Shown: piece by piece, positions 15,983 through 26,323 of the stretch
How the letters are laid out: the number at the start of each line of letters is the position of its first letter
Numbering within the stretch: the stretch's first letter is position 1
The notes under the pieces: model-generated
Seen by the model: the letters and a program-made list of their open reading frames with translations, nothing else
Database searches by the model: none
What the model was told of the DNA's origin: nothing
Translations under genes and position numbers: made by a program
From: Deltaproteobacteria bacterium
GTDB taxonomy: Bacteria > Desulfobacterota > Syntrophobacteria > BM002
Direction of reading: 5' to 3'
Assembly: GCA_019309045.1 (NCBI GenBank)
Contig: JAFDGZ010000028.1
Location: forward strand, 1-37,328
Length of the DNA: 37,328 nucleotides

Positions 15983-18556
15983 ATGCGGATACTTGTAATT
16001 TCCAATCTTTATCCACCCCACCATGCTGGCGGCTATGAGCTTGCCTGTGAGGAGATGGTTGCAAATCTCAAAGGGCGAGGACACGAAATTATTGTACTTA
16101 CAAGCACTTATGGTGAAGGACGACTGCAAACTGAAGATGATGTCTATCGTTGGTTAATGCTTCGTTTTGAGAGAAGGGTTAACTGGAGAGATGTTCTTCT
16201 CAAAGAGAGGCTCAATCAAGCAGCCTTCAGACATGTCTGTGAAGAGTTCTCGCCCGAGGTCGTTTTTTTTTGGAACATGTCTCACATTTCTATTTCACTG
16301 GCAGCAATAGCAAGAGATATGGGATTGCCGACTTGTTACTATATTTTTGACAACTGGCTGGCAACATGGGAAATGGATCACTGGTTTCAGCTGTGGCGTG
16401 CCAGGGGTAAGGGACTCGACTATTTTCTACACAGATTGTTGTCACGAAAATTTGCCTTGATTGTGCCGCCATTTCTCTGGGATATGTCTTCAGTAGTATT
16501 TGCCAGTAGTTACTTGAAAAGTGTTGCCCTCAGCGTTGGCAAACCTGTCCAAGACGCAGCTGTTGTTCACTGGGGCATCGACATCGACAAATTTCCGTAT
16601 AAGTCAACGGATTCTCCAGTACCTAGCCGGCTTCTCTATGTCGGCCAAATAGTGCCTCACAAGGGCATTGAAACCGTCATTGAAGCTTTGGGGATAACCA
16701 GACAATCACTGGGCGACAGAAGTCTGTCCTTTGATATCGTTGGGGATCATGACGGTGCAAGTACCTACACAGCTTTCTTGAAGGATGTTGCAGGAAGATG
16801 CGACGTTGATGATCGAATTGCCTTTATAGGTGCGGTGTTGCGTGAGAATCTCCCCAATGTATACCAGAGCCACGATATCTTGGTCTTTCCTTCCCTCTGG
16901 GATGAGCCATTCGGCATAACTCAGCTGGAGGCGATGTCATCTGGCCTTGCTGTGATTGGCACAGGTACCGGTGGCAGTGCTGAAATTCTGGAAAGTGAGG
17001 TTAACTGTCTTACCTACTCCAAAGGAGATGCAGCAGGATGTGCTCGACAGATATCTCGCTTACTTGAAAACCGCAGTCTGTTCAGAACATTGCGAAGAAA
17101 TGGCCGAAAGACTGTTGAAAAGAAGTTCCGCATTGATCAGACGGTTGATTTGTTGGAAAAGGCACTTGTTGATGCTCCCAAGGTGCAGAGATCCAATAAG
17201 AAAGTCTGGGAAGTCGCGACAACCAGCAAAAGAGTCAGAAGGCAAGAATTTGCAATTAAGGCGGCAAGCTATAAGAAGCAGCTGAAGCTGGTCAAACTGG
17301 CATGCCAAGCAGCTGAGATTCTCAATCCCTTACGCTGGGCCAAGAATCTGATAATAAGAAGTGAGATTATCCTGGTAGCCTTGGCCCTTGCCTTACTCCG
17401 CAAATCATCTCTTTTGCCGCCTTTGCGGAAGCCTGGCGCCGTTGCCTTTGCGGCGCACAGAATTCAAACTGTTTTGGTCATCCACTTGGCAGGTAAAGAC
17501 AGGGCAGTTCTAATAAGCCCATTTCTGCGCGAGTTGCGGAGATTTTTGCCTCATGCGTGGATTGGCCTTGTTGTAAGACCTGCCACTGCCAATCTTTTTG
17601 AAAAGTGTCCATATATCGATAAAGTCATGGTTTTTGACGGTGGAGGCATGGAGAATGGCGGCAAATCCAAAGATAGTCCGGTCCTTAGCTGGTTAGGGGC
17701 AATTCGTTATGTGATGCGTAATTTCAACAAGGTTCTGGTTGATATGGCCATATTGCCCGGATGGGAGGATGAAAGGGAGTTAACAGCATCACACGCCCTG
17801 ATGCGATTAATTGGCGCGCCATGGCGGCTGGGATACTTGGAGGCTACAGCTACACCAGTGCGACCCCAAAAAATATCATTAGACCAGCCGTTCACATACG
17901 GGCCGCAAAAGGGTATGCCCAGAAATGAAGTGGAGAGCCAGTTGGATATTCTCCGTTTCCTGGGAGCTCACATTGCCAGTACAGATACAGAGGTGTGGCT
18001 CTCTGAAGAAGACTACAGGTACGCAGGACGAGTTATGGCGAACGCAGCCAGTGACTCTGCTGACTTTGTCGTAGCATTGTCTCCTGGAGGGCAATATTCT
18101 GGACTGCAATGGCCTGTGGAGCGATTCATCCGGCTAGGGAGATGGTTGCAGGAGGATTACAATGCGTACATTCTTGTCATTGCCGATGACGCACATCTAG
18201 TGCCTGCATGCCAGATTTACAAGGGTCTTGTGCGAGGGCGTGCCATGTTTATCGGGGATTCGAGTAGGCCGCGACGGATAGCTGCACTTCTCGAGAGGTG
18301 CAAGATGTTTGTCGGCGCCTACTCCGGGCTAATCCACCTGGCAGCGGCAGTGGGCATACCAGTGATAACCATTTTCGGTCCGGAGGATTATAGACGTTTT
18401 AGCCCTAGGGGTGCAGGCCATGAGGTGATACGTTTGCACCTGTTGTGTGATCAATGCGGTGGGGCCTGTCTTTATACTTCTCCGCTGTGTTTGGACGGAA
18501 TCGAAGTAAGTAAGGTCAAGAGACTTGTTGCCGCTAAACTGGAACCCTGTCAATGA
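15983..18556 (+). CDS. GT4-GT9 fusion: two-domain glycosyltransferase
   Basis: An 857-residue protein joining two GT-B enzymes. Residues 1-400 are a family 4 glycosyltransferase: MRILVISNLYPPHHAGGYEL at the start, and the E-x7-E motif DEPFGITQLE (Glu308, Glu316). Residues about 400-490 form a helical, basic linker with a hydrophobic patch (461-473) that may touch the membrane. Residues about 494-857 resemble family 9 heptosyltransferases: VLVIHLAGKDRAVLISPFLREL, then ALSPGGQYSGLQWPVERF and FVGAYSGLIHLAAAVGIPVITIFGP. Two cytoplasmic transfer steps in one chain suggest consecutive additions to the same acceptor. No stop or frameshift lies between the halves, so the fusion is real in this sequence. 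The sugars are unknown; a heptose is possible for the second half. Confidence 0.88.
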   Translation: MRILVISNLYPPHHAGGYELACEEMVANLKGRGHEIIVLTSTYGEGRLQTEDDVYRWLMLRFERRVNWRDVLLKERLNQAAFRHVCEEFSPEVVFFWNMSHISISLAAIARDMGLPTCYYIFDNWLATWEMDHWFQLWRARGKGLDYFLHRLLSRKFALIVPPFLWDMSSVVFASSYLKSVALSVGKPVQDAAVVHWGIDIDKFPYKSTDSPVPSRLLYVGQIVPHKGIETVIEALGITRQSLGDRSLSFDIVGDHDGASTYTAFLKDVAGRCDVDDRIAFIGAVLRENLPNVYQSHDILVFPSLWDEPFGITQLEAMSSGLAVIGTGTGGSAEILESEVNCLTYSKGDAAGCARQISRLLENRSLFRTLRRNGRKTVEKKFRIDQTVDLLEKALVDAPKVQRSNKKVWEVATTSKRVRRQEFAIKAASYKKQLKLVKLACQAAEILNPLRWAKNLIIRSEIILVALALALLRKSSLLPPLRKPGAVAFAAHRIQTVLVIHLAGKDRAVLISPFLRELRRFLPHAWIGLVVRPATANLFEKCPYIDKVMVFDGGGMENGGKSKDSPVLSWLGAIRYVMRNFNKVLVDMAILPGWEDERELTASHALMRLIGAPWRLGYLEATATPVRPQKISLDQPFTYGPQKGMPRNEVESQLDILRFLGAHIASTDTEVWLSEEDYRYAGRVMANAASDSADFVVALSPGGQYSGLQWPVERFIRLGRWLQEDYNAYILVIADDAHLVPACQIYKGLVRGRAMFIGDSSRPRRIAALLERCKMFVGAYSGLIHLAAAVGIPVITIFGPEDYRRFSPRGAGHEVIRLHLLCDQCGGACLYTSPLCLDGIEVSKVKRLVAAKLEPCQ

Positions 18557-18738
18557 TATATTCGCACAATCTTCCTTGTGAAGAGCGCTCAAACCGAAAG
18601 CTAGAGTCAGCTCGCTCGGACCTAGCCGTGGTAAAGCGCAGCCAGGCTTGCTCTTGGGAGAGAATGATCGTTACCTGGCGGCTGCAACATTGTTGCCATA
18701 GCGGGAAATAGATGGGATCAGGTATGGAGTAAGAGAGT

Positions 18739-19938
18739 ATGCTCATCGCTCTAGACGCTAGGTCTTTACTCGAACCTCTCACTGGTGTTGGCTATTACAG
18801 TTATTACCTCTTCTGGCATCTCCTAGAACAAGACAAGCAAAATGACTACCTGCTTCTAGGTCCAGCAGGCCTTCGCCGCAATTTGCTCAAGGCGAGGCTC
18901 CCTAGAGAAGAGAAGATTCACAGGCTACAGCAGGCTGCTGTAGGAGGATTTAGAAAAAGGAGCGCCTATGAACGGCTAAAACTGCTTATGTTTTATGGGC
19001 CGAGTGCTGTTTTTCGAATTTACCATCTCCGCTGGCGAGCCAACCTGTTTTTCGGTCCCAATTTTCTTGGTTTTTTCTCTGCCAATTGTACTACAGTGAT
19101 TACAGTCCATGACGTGAGCTATTTGATCTATCCTGATTGCATTGCCGAGAAAACTCTAAGAATTCTAAGAAAACACATGCCAACACATCTTGCCAGGGCG
19201 GACCATATTATTGCCGTCTCCCAAAATACCCGGAAAGATCTGGTGCGACTCTGCGGTGTGCCAGAGGAGAAAATTGCAGTTATTTACCCCGGCTATAATG
19301 CGGAGCTATTCAAACCACTGCCGATAGAAAATCGTGTACTTTCTGATAAGTTCAATTTGAAGCCGGGCTACATCTTATATGTAGGGACCATCGAGCCTCG
19401 CAAGAATCTCATTACCCTGCTACAAGCTCATCGCCTTCTTTGTCGAAAAGGCATAACCGTTCCTTTGGTGTTCTGTGGAGCTATTGGCTGGAAGAGTGAA
19501 TCCTTTTTCAATACTTTGAGGTCCCTGGAGTCCAAGGATTCAGTTCGGCTTCTAGGCTATGTGGACGAACAGAGCCTCCCTTTGCTTTATAACGGTGCAG
19601 CATGCTTTGCTTTTCCATCCATATACGAAGGGTTTGGTTTACCTTTGGTCGAAGCCATGGCATGCGGCTGTCCGGTGATAAGTTCAAACGTCTCGGCCAT
19701 CCCTGAGGTGGTAGGGGATGCCGGCTTGCTTATAAAGGATCCACTGGATCAGTCTATGTTAGCTGACGCCATTGAACAGGTTATCGGCGACGAAACCCGG
19801 CAACAACAGATGCACCTGAAAGGAATTGAACGAGCAACTCGTTTCAGCTGGAGGAAGACTGCCCGGGAGACCCTGAAGATATTTACTGAACTGCTTGGAG
19901 AAAATGAAACTAACTCATTCGATTCATATGTTCATTGA
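18739..19938 (+). CDS. Family 4 glycosyltransferase
   Basis: A 399-residue GT-B enzyme of the mannosyltransferase-like group. Its N-terminus [22 protein letters not shown] matches the acceptor-side motif of the WbaZ/MtfB type. [21 protein letters not shown] (214-223) and the E-x7-E motif [10 protein letters not shown] (Glu297, Glu305) follow. ATG 18739 has GGAG at about 18726. It ends the + strand run and faces the related GT4 at 20061-21224, with which it shares the same domain plan; the two may be old paralogues. Donor sugar is unknown. Confidence 0.9.
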   Translation: MLIALDARSLLEPLTGVGYYSYYLFWHLLEQDKQNDYLLLGPAGLRRNLLKARLPREEKIHRLQQAAVGGFRKRSAYERLKLLMFYGPSAVFRIYHLRWRANLFFGPNFLGFFSANCTTVITVHDVSYLIYPDCIAEKTLRILRKHMPTHLARADHIIAVSQNTRKDLVRLCGVPEEKIAVIYPGYNAELFKPLPIENRVLSDKFNLKPGYILYVGTIEPRKNLITLLQAHRLLCRKGITVPLVFCGAIGWKSESFFNTLRSLESKDSVRLLGYVDEQSLPLLYNGAACFAFPSIYEGFGLPLVEAMACGCPVISSNVSAIPEVVGDAGLLIKDPLDQSMLADAIEQVIGDETRQQQMHLKGIERATRFSWRKTARETLKIFTELLGENETNSFDSYVH

Positions 19939-19993
19939 GGACCTATTTACTGAGGACTTGGTGTTGATTGAGCAAATGCTTCGAGGTAAGTCA

Positions 19994-20016
19994 GCAAAAT
20001 ACGTCACTGTATTTGC
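19994..20016. terminator. Hairpin between convergent GT4 genes
   Basis: GCAAAATAC pairs with GTATTTGC across a six-base loop, with one bulged A. It sits in the 122-base gap between two convergent genes, a place expected for a bidirectional terminator, but it has no T-run. Confidence 0.35.
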
Positions 20017-20060
20017 GAACTGAAGCACCAATGAGGAGTCGGCCTGTTAACCTGTGTGGT

Positions 20061-21224
20061 TTAGAAATGGGCGGCCTCACGTGAGCTCAGGAAGAACTCG
20101 AGAGTCTGCCGGGCGGTATTTTCCCAGGTGAACTTATGTGCTCGTGAGAGTGCGGCTTGGCGTAGTCTGTGATGTGTTGCTTCTTCCAGGGCAACTTCAT
20201 CAATGCTTTTTGCCAACAGCACAATGTCATTGGGGTTCACCCTGATTGCTGCATCTCCGACAATCTCTTCTATTGCTGGTATATCTGAAGTGATCACAGG
20301 CACCCCGCAGGCCATAGCCTCCAGAACCGGCAGACCGAATCCCTCGTAAAGCGATGGATAGACAAAGGCTCTTGCCATCGAATAGATGGCTGGCAGATCA
20401 TCATCGTCTACAAACCCGGTGAACATGACCTCGTTGCCGATCCCTAATTGTTTGACAGTCTCAAATATATCGCTGTACAGCCAGCCAGTTTTACCAATGA
20501 TCACGAGTTTCAGGATCTGGCGAGACTTGGCTCTGGCAAAGGCCTTGAGAAGACCGACAATGTTTTTTCTGGGCTCGAGAGTGCCGACAGAAAGGATATA
20601 AAATTCGGGCAAGGTGTACTTTGCCCTTACAGTTGCCCTGCGGAAGGAATCGCTTACTGGCACAAAACGGTCGTCTTTGCCCAGAGCTGTGACGCAAATG
20701 CGGCTGCCACGAATACCGAGTTGCAATTGCAGGTCTTTCTTGGTGGTTTCAGAATTGACAATGAAACCATCGTAGGTTTTCACATTGGTCATCCTGGTCA
20801 GACGGTAATAGAGGACAGAGTGTTTGTAATAGCACTCAGGAAACAACAGAGGAATCACGTCATGGATGAAGACAAACCGGCGCCTGGCAGCTCGGAAAGG
20901 TAGCAGCGGCCATATGCTGCCGGTGTGAAAATATATGTCCAATCTGTGACGCCTGGTTATGTAGGGAAGATAGAACTGCAGCCACAGGGGAATAAGGATG
21001 ACATCGCTGGAGAAAATTCTTGCCAGCGGATTGTGGTCAAAGAGCTGAAGGTTCGGTTGGGCGGTCAATCTCTTGGCGTCTGGCGCTGACAGGGGCGATG
21101 GGCTGAAAAGTGAGTAATGATTTTGGGGGTCTATTCTTGCAAGACTGAGAGCGATGTGAAAACCATACTGGCCGACCCCTGTTTTCTTGCCGTGCAGGTG
21201 CTCGATGGAGATGCCTATATTCAT
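20061..21224 (-). CDS. Family 4 glycosyltransferase
   Basis: About 387 residues, GT-B fold, starting MNIGISIEHLHGKKTGVGQYG, whose G-K-x-T-G-V-G-x-Y matches the N-terminal loop of the GT4 mannosyltransferase group. FIHDVIPLLFPE, SVGTLEPRKN and YEGFGLPVLE (E-x7-E) follow. I place the start at ATG 21224: the open frame continues upstream to 21434 but the added 70 residues look unlike any GT4 N-terminus. GAGGG lies upstream of this ATG. It is alone on the - strand between two + strand blocks, convergent with the GT4 at 18739 and divergent from the GT2 at 21539. A promoter candidate lies at 21406-21434. Confidence 0.88.
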   Translation of the reverse strand: MNIGISIEHLHGKKTGVGQYGFHIALSLARIDPQNHYSLFSPSPLSAPDAKRLTAQPNLQLFDHNPLARIFSSDVILIPLWLQFYLPYITRRHRLDIYFHTGSIWPLLPFRAARRRFVFIHDVIPLLFPECYYKHSVLYYRLTRMTNVKTYDGFIVNSETTKKDLQLQLGIRGSRICVTALGKDDRFVPVSDSFRRATVRAKYTLPEFYILSVGTLEPRKNIVGLLKAFARAKSRQILKLVIIGKTGWLYSDIFETVKQLGIGNEVMFTGFVDDDDLPAIYSMARAFVYPSLYEGFGLPVLEAMACGVPVITSDIPAIEEIVGDAAIRVNPNDIVLLAKSIDEVALEEATHHRLRQAALSRAHKFTWENTARQTLEFFLSSREAAHF

Positions 21225-21538
21225 TTCCGCCAATACCCTCAAAAGTAATTCTGCCATGCAGCTGCAAGACTCGTGCAACATTGATTGTGGTTCTGCATTT
21301 ACCTGGGCACTATAAGGCTTACCCCTCGAGCCAGAGTAATCGGTGTGCGCGATTGCATTCGTCTGGCTGGACCTCTGCAGCAATTCACAATCTTGCCAAT
21401 TATGGTATATATCTTGCGTCTCGGCCATTAGCAAGAAGCTTTAATTCAACAGGGGCCAGGGCCGCGGTTGTGGGAGACAGTTTCTGAACTGCCAGCGAGG
21501 AGGCTGTCAATATTGCAGCGCACTTTTGACCAGCAACC
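21225..21538. other. 314-base divergent intergenic region
   Basis: Separates the divergent GT4 (- strand) and GT2 (+ strand) genes, so it should hold promoters for both. One - strand sigma-70-like candidate is listed; no supported ORF or strong hairpin is seen. Confidence 0.5.
21406..21434 (-). promoter_or_regulatory. Possible sigma-70 promoter for the - strand GT4 gene
   Basis: On the - strand TTGCTA (21434-21429), a 17-base spacer and TATATA (21411-21406) fit the -35/-10 pattern with four of six matches each. It would give a leader of about 175 bases. This is suggestive only. Confidence 0.3.
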
Positions 21539-22543
21539 ATGAGAGTTAGTATTGTCATACCGGCATACAACGCCGCCAGTACCATTGGGCAGACCGTGCA
21601 ATGGAGCCTCGAACAGGCCAACAATGGTTGCGAGCTGGAAGTTATTGTGGTGGACGATGGTTCTACGGATGACACTGCCATAGTGGCAGCAGCCCATGGC
21701 GCCAGGGTGATCAGCCAGGTAAATCAAGGACCAGCTGCGGCTCGCAACAGAGGCTGGCATGAAGCTACCGGCAGCATTGTCTGTTTTACGGATGCAGATT
21801 GCATTCCCTGCAAGAACTGGCTGGCAAACCTACTCCAGGGATTCAGAGACTGGCGGGTTGGCGCAGTGGCAGGTAGCTACCATATTGCCAATGCCGGTTC
21901 CTGGTTGGCTCGTTGGGTGCACCGGGAAATAATTGAACGTCACAACCGCATGCCTGCCACGGTACGCGCCTTTGGTTCTTACAACGTTGCCATGCCACGC
22001 TATATATTAGCAGCAACAGGGGGCTTCAATACTGAATATCCTCAGGCCAGTGGTGAAGATACCGACCTATCGTACAGAATTATCAAGGGAGGCTGGCACA
22101 TTGTTTTCGTTCCAGAGGCCAGGGTTGCGCATTATCATCCTGAAAATCTGTGGCGCTATCTCAAAGAGCAATTTCGGCATGGCTACTGGCGGGCCAAACT
22201 TTACACGGATCATCCAGAGATGATCGCAGGCGACGACTATACCCTTCTCAAAGACCGAGTTGAACCTCTCTTCGTCTTGGCAACCACCGGGCTTTTTCTT
22301 CTTTTTGGCAGTGGCTTTGCTGTCCTGCAGATGCCGCTCTGGCTAACTCTTGTCTGCTATGCTTTCCTGCAGCTGATCTGGCCGCTCAAGTGGGGGATCG
22401 CCGAGCGCAAGCTCGCACCTCTGCCCTATGCCGGAGTTACTTTTGTGCGCGGCTTTGTTCGTACTGGGGGGTTAGCCCTGGGGGCCTTACGGTTCGGCAA
22501 AAAGTTCTTGGTGCCAACTTGGTTTAAAGCAAACCGCCTCTGA
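21539..22543 (+). CDS. Family 2 glycosyltransferase with C-terminal membrane segments
   Basis: A 334-residue enzyme. The GT-A domain (about 1-230) has VSIVIPAYNAAST, VVDDGSTDDT (39-48 region), NQGPAAARNRG, the DxD-type FTDADC and the acid motif SGEDTDLSYRI. The C-terminal 100 residues carry two or three hydrophobic segments (FVLATTGLFLLFGSGF and LTLVCYAFLQLIW), so it is tethered to the inner membrane. The sequence AHYHPENLWRYLKEQFRHGYWRA is typical of membrane-associated GT2 enzymes acting on lipid-linked acceptors. It starts a three-gene + strand unit with the polyprenyl-phosphate GT2 and DUF2304 genes. Substrate is unknown. Confidence 0.88.
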   Translation: MRVSIVIPAYNAASTIGQTVQWSLEQANNGCELEVIVVDDGSTDDTAIVAAAHGARVISQVNQGPAAARNRGWHEATGSIVCFTDADCIPCKNWLANLLQGFRDWRVGAVAGSYHIANAGSWLARWVHREIIERHNRMPATVRAFGSYNVAMPRYILAATGGFNTEYPQASGEDTDLSYRIIKGGWHIVFVPEARVAHYHPENLWRYLKEQFRHGYWRAKLYTDHPEMIAGDDYTLLKDRVEPLFVLATTGLFLLFGSGFAVLQMPLWLTLVCYAFLQLIWPLKWGIAERKLAPLPYAGVTFVRGFVRTGGLALGALRFGKKFLVPTWFKANRL

Positions 22544-22562
22544 TGCTGCTGAGGGTATTGCC

Positions 22563-23261
22563 TTGAAAAAAAAGACCTTGATAATCGTGCCGGCTTTCAA
22601 TGAGGAAGCTAGCATCGCTCAGGTGGTGAAGCAGCTGAAGGAACACATCCCCTGGGGTGATATCTTGGTGGTGGATGACGGCTCCAGGGACAGAACAGCA
22701 AGAAGGGCTCGCGAGAGTGGCGCCATGGTGCTGAGCCTTCCCTATAACATGGGTATAGGCAGCACTGTTCAGAGCGGTTTCCTGTTTGCCAAAGAAAAGG
22801 GTTATCATTTTGCTGTACAGGTGGACGGTGATGGACAGCATCCTGCTGCCGATGTGCCACGGCTGCTGGCAGCACTGGAAGATGGGGCGGACATGGCCAT
22901 TGGTTCTCGTTTCGTGGCACCTACAGGCTACAGAGCGCCACTTTTCAGAAACATAGGCATCAAGATATTTTCTTTGCTGGTGAGCATGATTGTCGGCAAG
23001 AGAGTGTATGATACTACTTCCGGTTTCCGGGCCATAAACCGCCGGGCCATCCTGCTGTTGACCCAGGAGTATCCCCATGATTATCCTGAGGTCGAGGCCT
23101 TGATCACCCTGCATCGTCATGGCATGCGGTTTGTGGAAATTCCTGTGGCAATGAACCACAGGGAGGAGGGAAGATCCTCCATATCCGCTGGCGCTGCCGT
23201 CTATTATATGTTGAAGGTTACTCTGGCGACTCTGGTGGCCAGTATCAAAGGGAGGCAATAG
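22563..23261 (+). CDS. DPM1-type GT2, polyprenyl-phosphate glycosyltransferase
   Basis: A 232-residue enzyme of the dolichol-phosphate mannose synthase type, which loads one sugar onto undecaprenyl phosphate. Motifs: IIVPAFNEEASI, LVVDDGSRDRT, the metal-binding QVDGDGQHP and TTSGFRAINR. The start is TTG 22563, with GAGGG nine bases upstream; no ATG gives the complete N-terminus. Unlike many relatives it has no clear C-terminal membrane pair; the following DUF2304 protein, three bases downstream, likely supplies membrane anchoring, an arrangement seen widely. Its product could feed the TMTC-like GT-C proteins in this window. That link is inference. Confidence 0.88.
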   Translation: MKKKTLIIVPAFNEEASIAQVVKQLKEHIPWGDILVVDDGSRDRTARRARESGAMVLSLPYNMGIGSTVQSGFLFAKEKGYHFAVQVDGDGQHPAADVPRLLAALEDGADMAIGSRFVAPTGYRAPLFRNIGIKIFSLLVSMIVGKRVYDTTSGFRAINRRAILLLTQEYPHDYPEVEALITLHRHGMRFVEIPVAMNHREEGRSSISAGAAVYYMLKVTLATLVASIKGRQ

Positions 23262-23264
23262 GAA

Positions 23265-23663
23265 ATGACTGAAATTGCCCTGCATCTCAGGATCATCATC
23301 GGCATCCTCAGTTTCACTCTGGCTGGAATCATCATCGAGTTGATTCGCCAGGGCCGTCTCAAGGAACACTATGCCATTGTCTGGCTGTTGACGGCGGTAT
23401 GTATTTTCATTTTTGGAATTTGGCCCGATTCACTCAACATCGTCTCGCGCATAGTCCGCCTGCACCATCTCACTACCCTATTCATGGTGGCTTTTCTTTT
23501 TCTACTGGCGATTGTTCTGCATTTCAGTCTGGCGATCAGTCAACTTTTTGAGAGAAATCGCCGCCTGACCCAGGAAGTGGCCTGGCTGAAGTTTGAGCTG
23601 GAACAATTGAAGGAGGCAAAGGTTCGTCAGCGCCGGGTAAAACTGGTGCAATCGCCAGGCTAG
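23265..23663 (+). CDS. DUF2304 family small membrane protein
   Basis: A 132-residue protein with three hydrophobic segments (about residues 8-25, 38-54 and 67-88) and a charged coiled-coil C-terminus (about 95-125, L-x-Q-E-V-A-W-L-K-F-E-L-E-Q-L-K). This is the DUF2304 plan, usually found directly after a DPM1-type GT2, as here. The final stop TAG shares the four bases CTAG with the stop of alaS on the other strand, so the two transcripts end tail-to-tail without a gap. Function is thought to be a partner of the glycosyltransferase; the biochemistry is not known to me. Confidence 0.82.
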   Translation: MTEIALHLRIIIGILSFTLAGIIIELIRQGRLKEHYAIVWLLTAVCIFIFGIWPDSLNIVSRIVRLHHLTTLFMVAFLFLLAIVLHFSLAISQLFERNRRLTQEVAWLKFELEQLKEAKVRQRRVKLVQSPG

Positions 23664-26323
23664 TCACCACGGCTCCGGATCAAGGTGTAGACGTTTTCCA
23701 GGGCTGCCGGCAGCCCATCAACCCTGGGCCCACCGCCCTGAGCCATGTCCGCTCTGCCGCCGCCCCTGCCGCCTACTTGAGCAGCGAGCTCCTTGATGAT
23801 CTCGCCAGCATTGAAGCGGTCGGTGAGATCACTGGTCACTCCACAGATGAGCATTGCCTTGCCGTCTTCCCCTTCGGCACCGAGAACAATTACCGCCGAT
23901 TTCAGCTCCGCCTTGAGATTGTCGAGCATTACCCGCAAATCTTTGGGGCTGTCGACCTGCACCTTGGTACTGAGTACTTTGATTCCATTTACAGTGCGGG
24001 CTTCCTTGCCGCTGGGGGCGAATCGTCGGCTCAAAGCCTGAGCTTTAACCCTTTCCACTTCCTTTTCCAGCTCTTTTTGCTGTGCCAGAAGCTTGCTGAT
24101 TCTATCACGCAAATCTTGGGGTGCGGTTCGCAGCAAGGCGGCTGTTTCTTTCAGGATCCGTTCCTGTTCCTGAACATATTGCACAGCAGTCGGGCCAGTT
24201 AGTGCTTCAATGCGCCGAACTCCGGCCGCCACTGAACTTTCGGAGACGATCTTGAACAAGCCGATGTCTCCAGTATGATGGCTGTGAGTGCCTCCGCAGA
24301 GCTCACTGGAGTAGTCTCCTATTGACACCATGCGCACAGTATCACCATATTTTTCCTCAAAAAGTGCCATGGCACCCTGAGCAATGGCCGTGTCCATATC
24401 TGTGATGCGGGTGGTTAGATCTCTATTTTCCACAATGCGTTCATTTACCTGTCGTTCTATGAGGGCTAGCTGCTCAGGGGTGAGTGCTTCGCTGTGAGAG
24501 AAATCAAAGCGGAGTCGATCCGGGCCCACATAGGAACCTTGCTGCTTTACGTGGTCTCCCAAGACGCTTCGCAACACATGGTGCAGGATGTGGGTGGCAG
24601 TGTGATTCCTCTCCGTGGCCCTCCTCTTTTCTTCATCCACTCTGAGATTGACCTGGTCTCCTACTCTAGCGGCTCCCTTTTCCACCTGGCAGAGATGGAC
24701 AATGAGATCGCCAGGTGTCTTCTGGGCATTTTCCACCTTGAGCACGAAGTTCCTGCCGCTCATGTATCCTGAATCGCCGGTCTGGCCGCCGGCCTCGCCA
24801 TAGAACGGCGTCTTGTCGCACACAACCTCTACCTGTTCACCTTCGCTAACCTCTGATACCGCCCCATTTTTGGTGAGTAGAGCGAGAATCACCCCCTCGT
24901 CTTCGGTGCGGTCATAGCCGGTGAAAGTGGTGGTGATCCCCTGGGCGCTCAGCTGCTTGAGGGCTTCTGAAGTTTCCAGCACGCCGGAAATCTTGAAGGC
25001 GGCCCTGGAACGCTGGCGTTGCTCTGCCATTAGTTTTTCAAAGCCGCTCTCATCCACCTGGAACTGCAAGTCCCGGGCTGTGTCCATTACGATGTCGATG
25101 GGAAAACCATAGGTGTCATAGAGTTTGAAAATCACTTCGCCGGGAAAGACGCGCAGGCCATCCTTTTTCAGTTTTTCCACTTCATCTTGCAGTTTGGCCA
25201 AGCCCCTGTCGAGGGTGGCAGAGAAGGATTTTTCTTCATTACCCAGGGCCATTTTTATATAGCTTGCATTCTGGGCCAATTCAGGATAGGTGTCACTCAT
25301 TGCCGCGATAACCGAGTCGGCAACCTTGTCCAAAAAAGGTTCCTCCACTCCCAGAAGTCTGCCATGGCGTACAGCCCGGCGAATAACGCGGCGCAGCACG
25401 TAACCGCGGCCTTCGTTGCTGGGCAGCACGCCGTCGCAAATGAGGAAGGTAGCGGCCCGGCCGTGATCAGCAATGACCTTGATGGAGACGTCCTTGTCGG
25501 CATCGCGTCCGTGGGCGTGGCCACTTATTGCTTCGATGGCATCAATGATCTGCCGAAACAGATCAATATCATAATTAGTCGGCACTCCTTGCAGGACTGC
25601 TGCTATTCTTTCCAGGCCAGCACCCGTGTCTATGGATGGAGCAGGCAGTGGTTCCATGGAACCGTCGTCTTTGCGATTGAACTGCATGAACACCAGATTC
25701 CAGAGTTCGAGGAAGCGGTCGCAGTCGCAGACGCCCGGGGCACACTCTGGGCCGCAGGCCATGTGTTCTCCCTGGTCTATAATGATTTCTGAACAGGGTC
25801 CGCAAGGTCCGGTATCGCCCATTGCCCAAAAGTTTTCGCTGGTGGGCAGCGTGAGGATTCTTTCTTGCGGCAGGTATCTACTCCATTCTTCCATGGCCTC
25901 CTGATCCACGCCGATACCCATGCTGTCGTCGCCTTCGTGCACTGAGGCATAGAGTTTGTCCTTTTGTAGATTGAGATCTCTGGTGAGGAATTCCCAGCCA
26001 AAATGGATGGCTTCCTTTTTGAAATAGTCACCAAAAGAAAAATTTCCCAGCATTTCAAAGAAGGTGTGGTGGCGAGCTGTTCGTCCCACGTTGCGGAGAT
26101 CATTGTGCTTGCCGCCGGCTCGCATACATTTCTGACATGAGGTGGCGCGTACGTAATCGCGCTTTTCCTCCCCGAGCAGCGGTCTCTTGAACTGAACCAT
26201 GCCGGCGTTGGTGAACAGCAGGGTGGGGTCATCGTGGGGAACCAGCGAAGAACTCTTCACAATGGTATGGCCGTTGGCACGAAAGTATTCGAGGAATGCG
26301 CTTCTGATCTCAGCAGTTTTCAT
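23660..26323 (-). CDS. alaS: Alanyl-tRNA synthetase
   Basis: Charges tRNA-Ala with alanine and edits misacylated Ser/Gly. The 887-residue length is standard. Aminoacylation domain: motif 1 region [12 protein letters not shown] (35-46) and [13 protein letters not shown] (88-100). The editing domain has the zinc/active-site residues HTATH (574-578) and CGGTH (676-680). The C-Ala domain includes a glycine-rich [15 protein letters not shown] (851-865). All key residues are intact. Its ATG overlaps the recA stop by four bases (ATGA), so the two are translated together, without the recX often found between them. The 3' end overlaps the convergent DUF2304 stop. Confidence 0.98.
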   Translation of the reverse strand: MKTAEIRSAFLEYFRANGHTIVKSSSLVPHDDPTLLFTNAGMVQFKRPLLGEEKRDYVRATSCQKCMRAGGKHNDLRNVGRTARHHTFFEMLGNFSFGDYFKKEAIHFGWEFLTRDLNLQKDKLYASVHEGDDSMGIGVDQEAMEEWSRYLPQERILTLPTSENFWAMGDTGPCGPCSEIIIDQGEHMACGPECAPGVCDCDRFLELWNLVFMQFNRKDDGSMEPLPAPSIDTGAGLERIAAVLQGVPTNYDIDLFRQIIDAIEAISGHAHGRDADKDVSIKVIADHGRAATFLICDGVLPSNEGRGYVLRRVIRRAVRHGRLLGVEEPFLDKVADSVIAAMSDTYPELAQNASYIKMALGNEEKSFSATLDRGLAKLQDEVEKLKKDGLRVFPGEVIFKLYDTYGFPIDIVMDTARDLQFQVDESGFEKLMAEQRQRSRAAFKISGVLETSEALKQLSAQGITTTFTGYDRTEDEGVILALLTKNGAVSEVSEGEQVEVVCDKTPFYGEAGGQTGDSGYMSGRNFVLKVENAQKTPGDLIVHLCQVEKGAARVGDQVNLRVDEEKRRATERNHTATHILHHVLRSVLGDHVKQQGSYVGPDRLRFDFSHSEALTPEQLALIERQVNERIVENRDLTTRITDMDTAIAQGAMALFEEKYGDTVRMVSIGDYSSELCGGTHSHHTGDIGLFKIVSESSVAAGVRRIEALTGPTAVQYVQEQERILKETAALLRTAPQDLRDRISKLLAQQKELEKEVERVKAQALSRRFAPSGKEARTVNGIKVLSTKVQVDSPKDLRVMLDNLKAELKSAVIVLGAEGEDGKAMLICGVTSDLTDRFNAGEIIKELAAQVGGRGGGRADMAQGGGPRVDGLPAALENVYTLIRSRGD

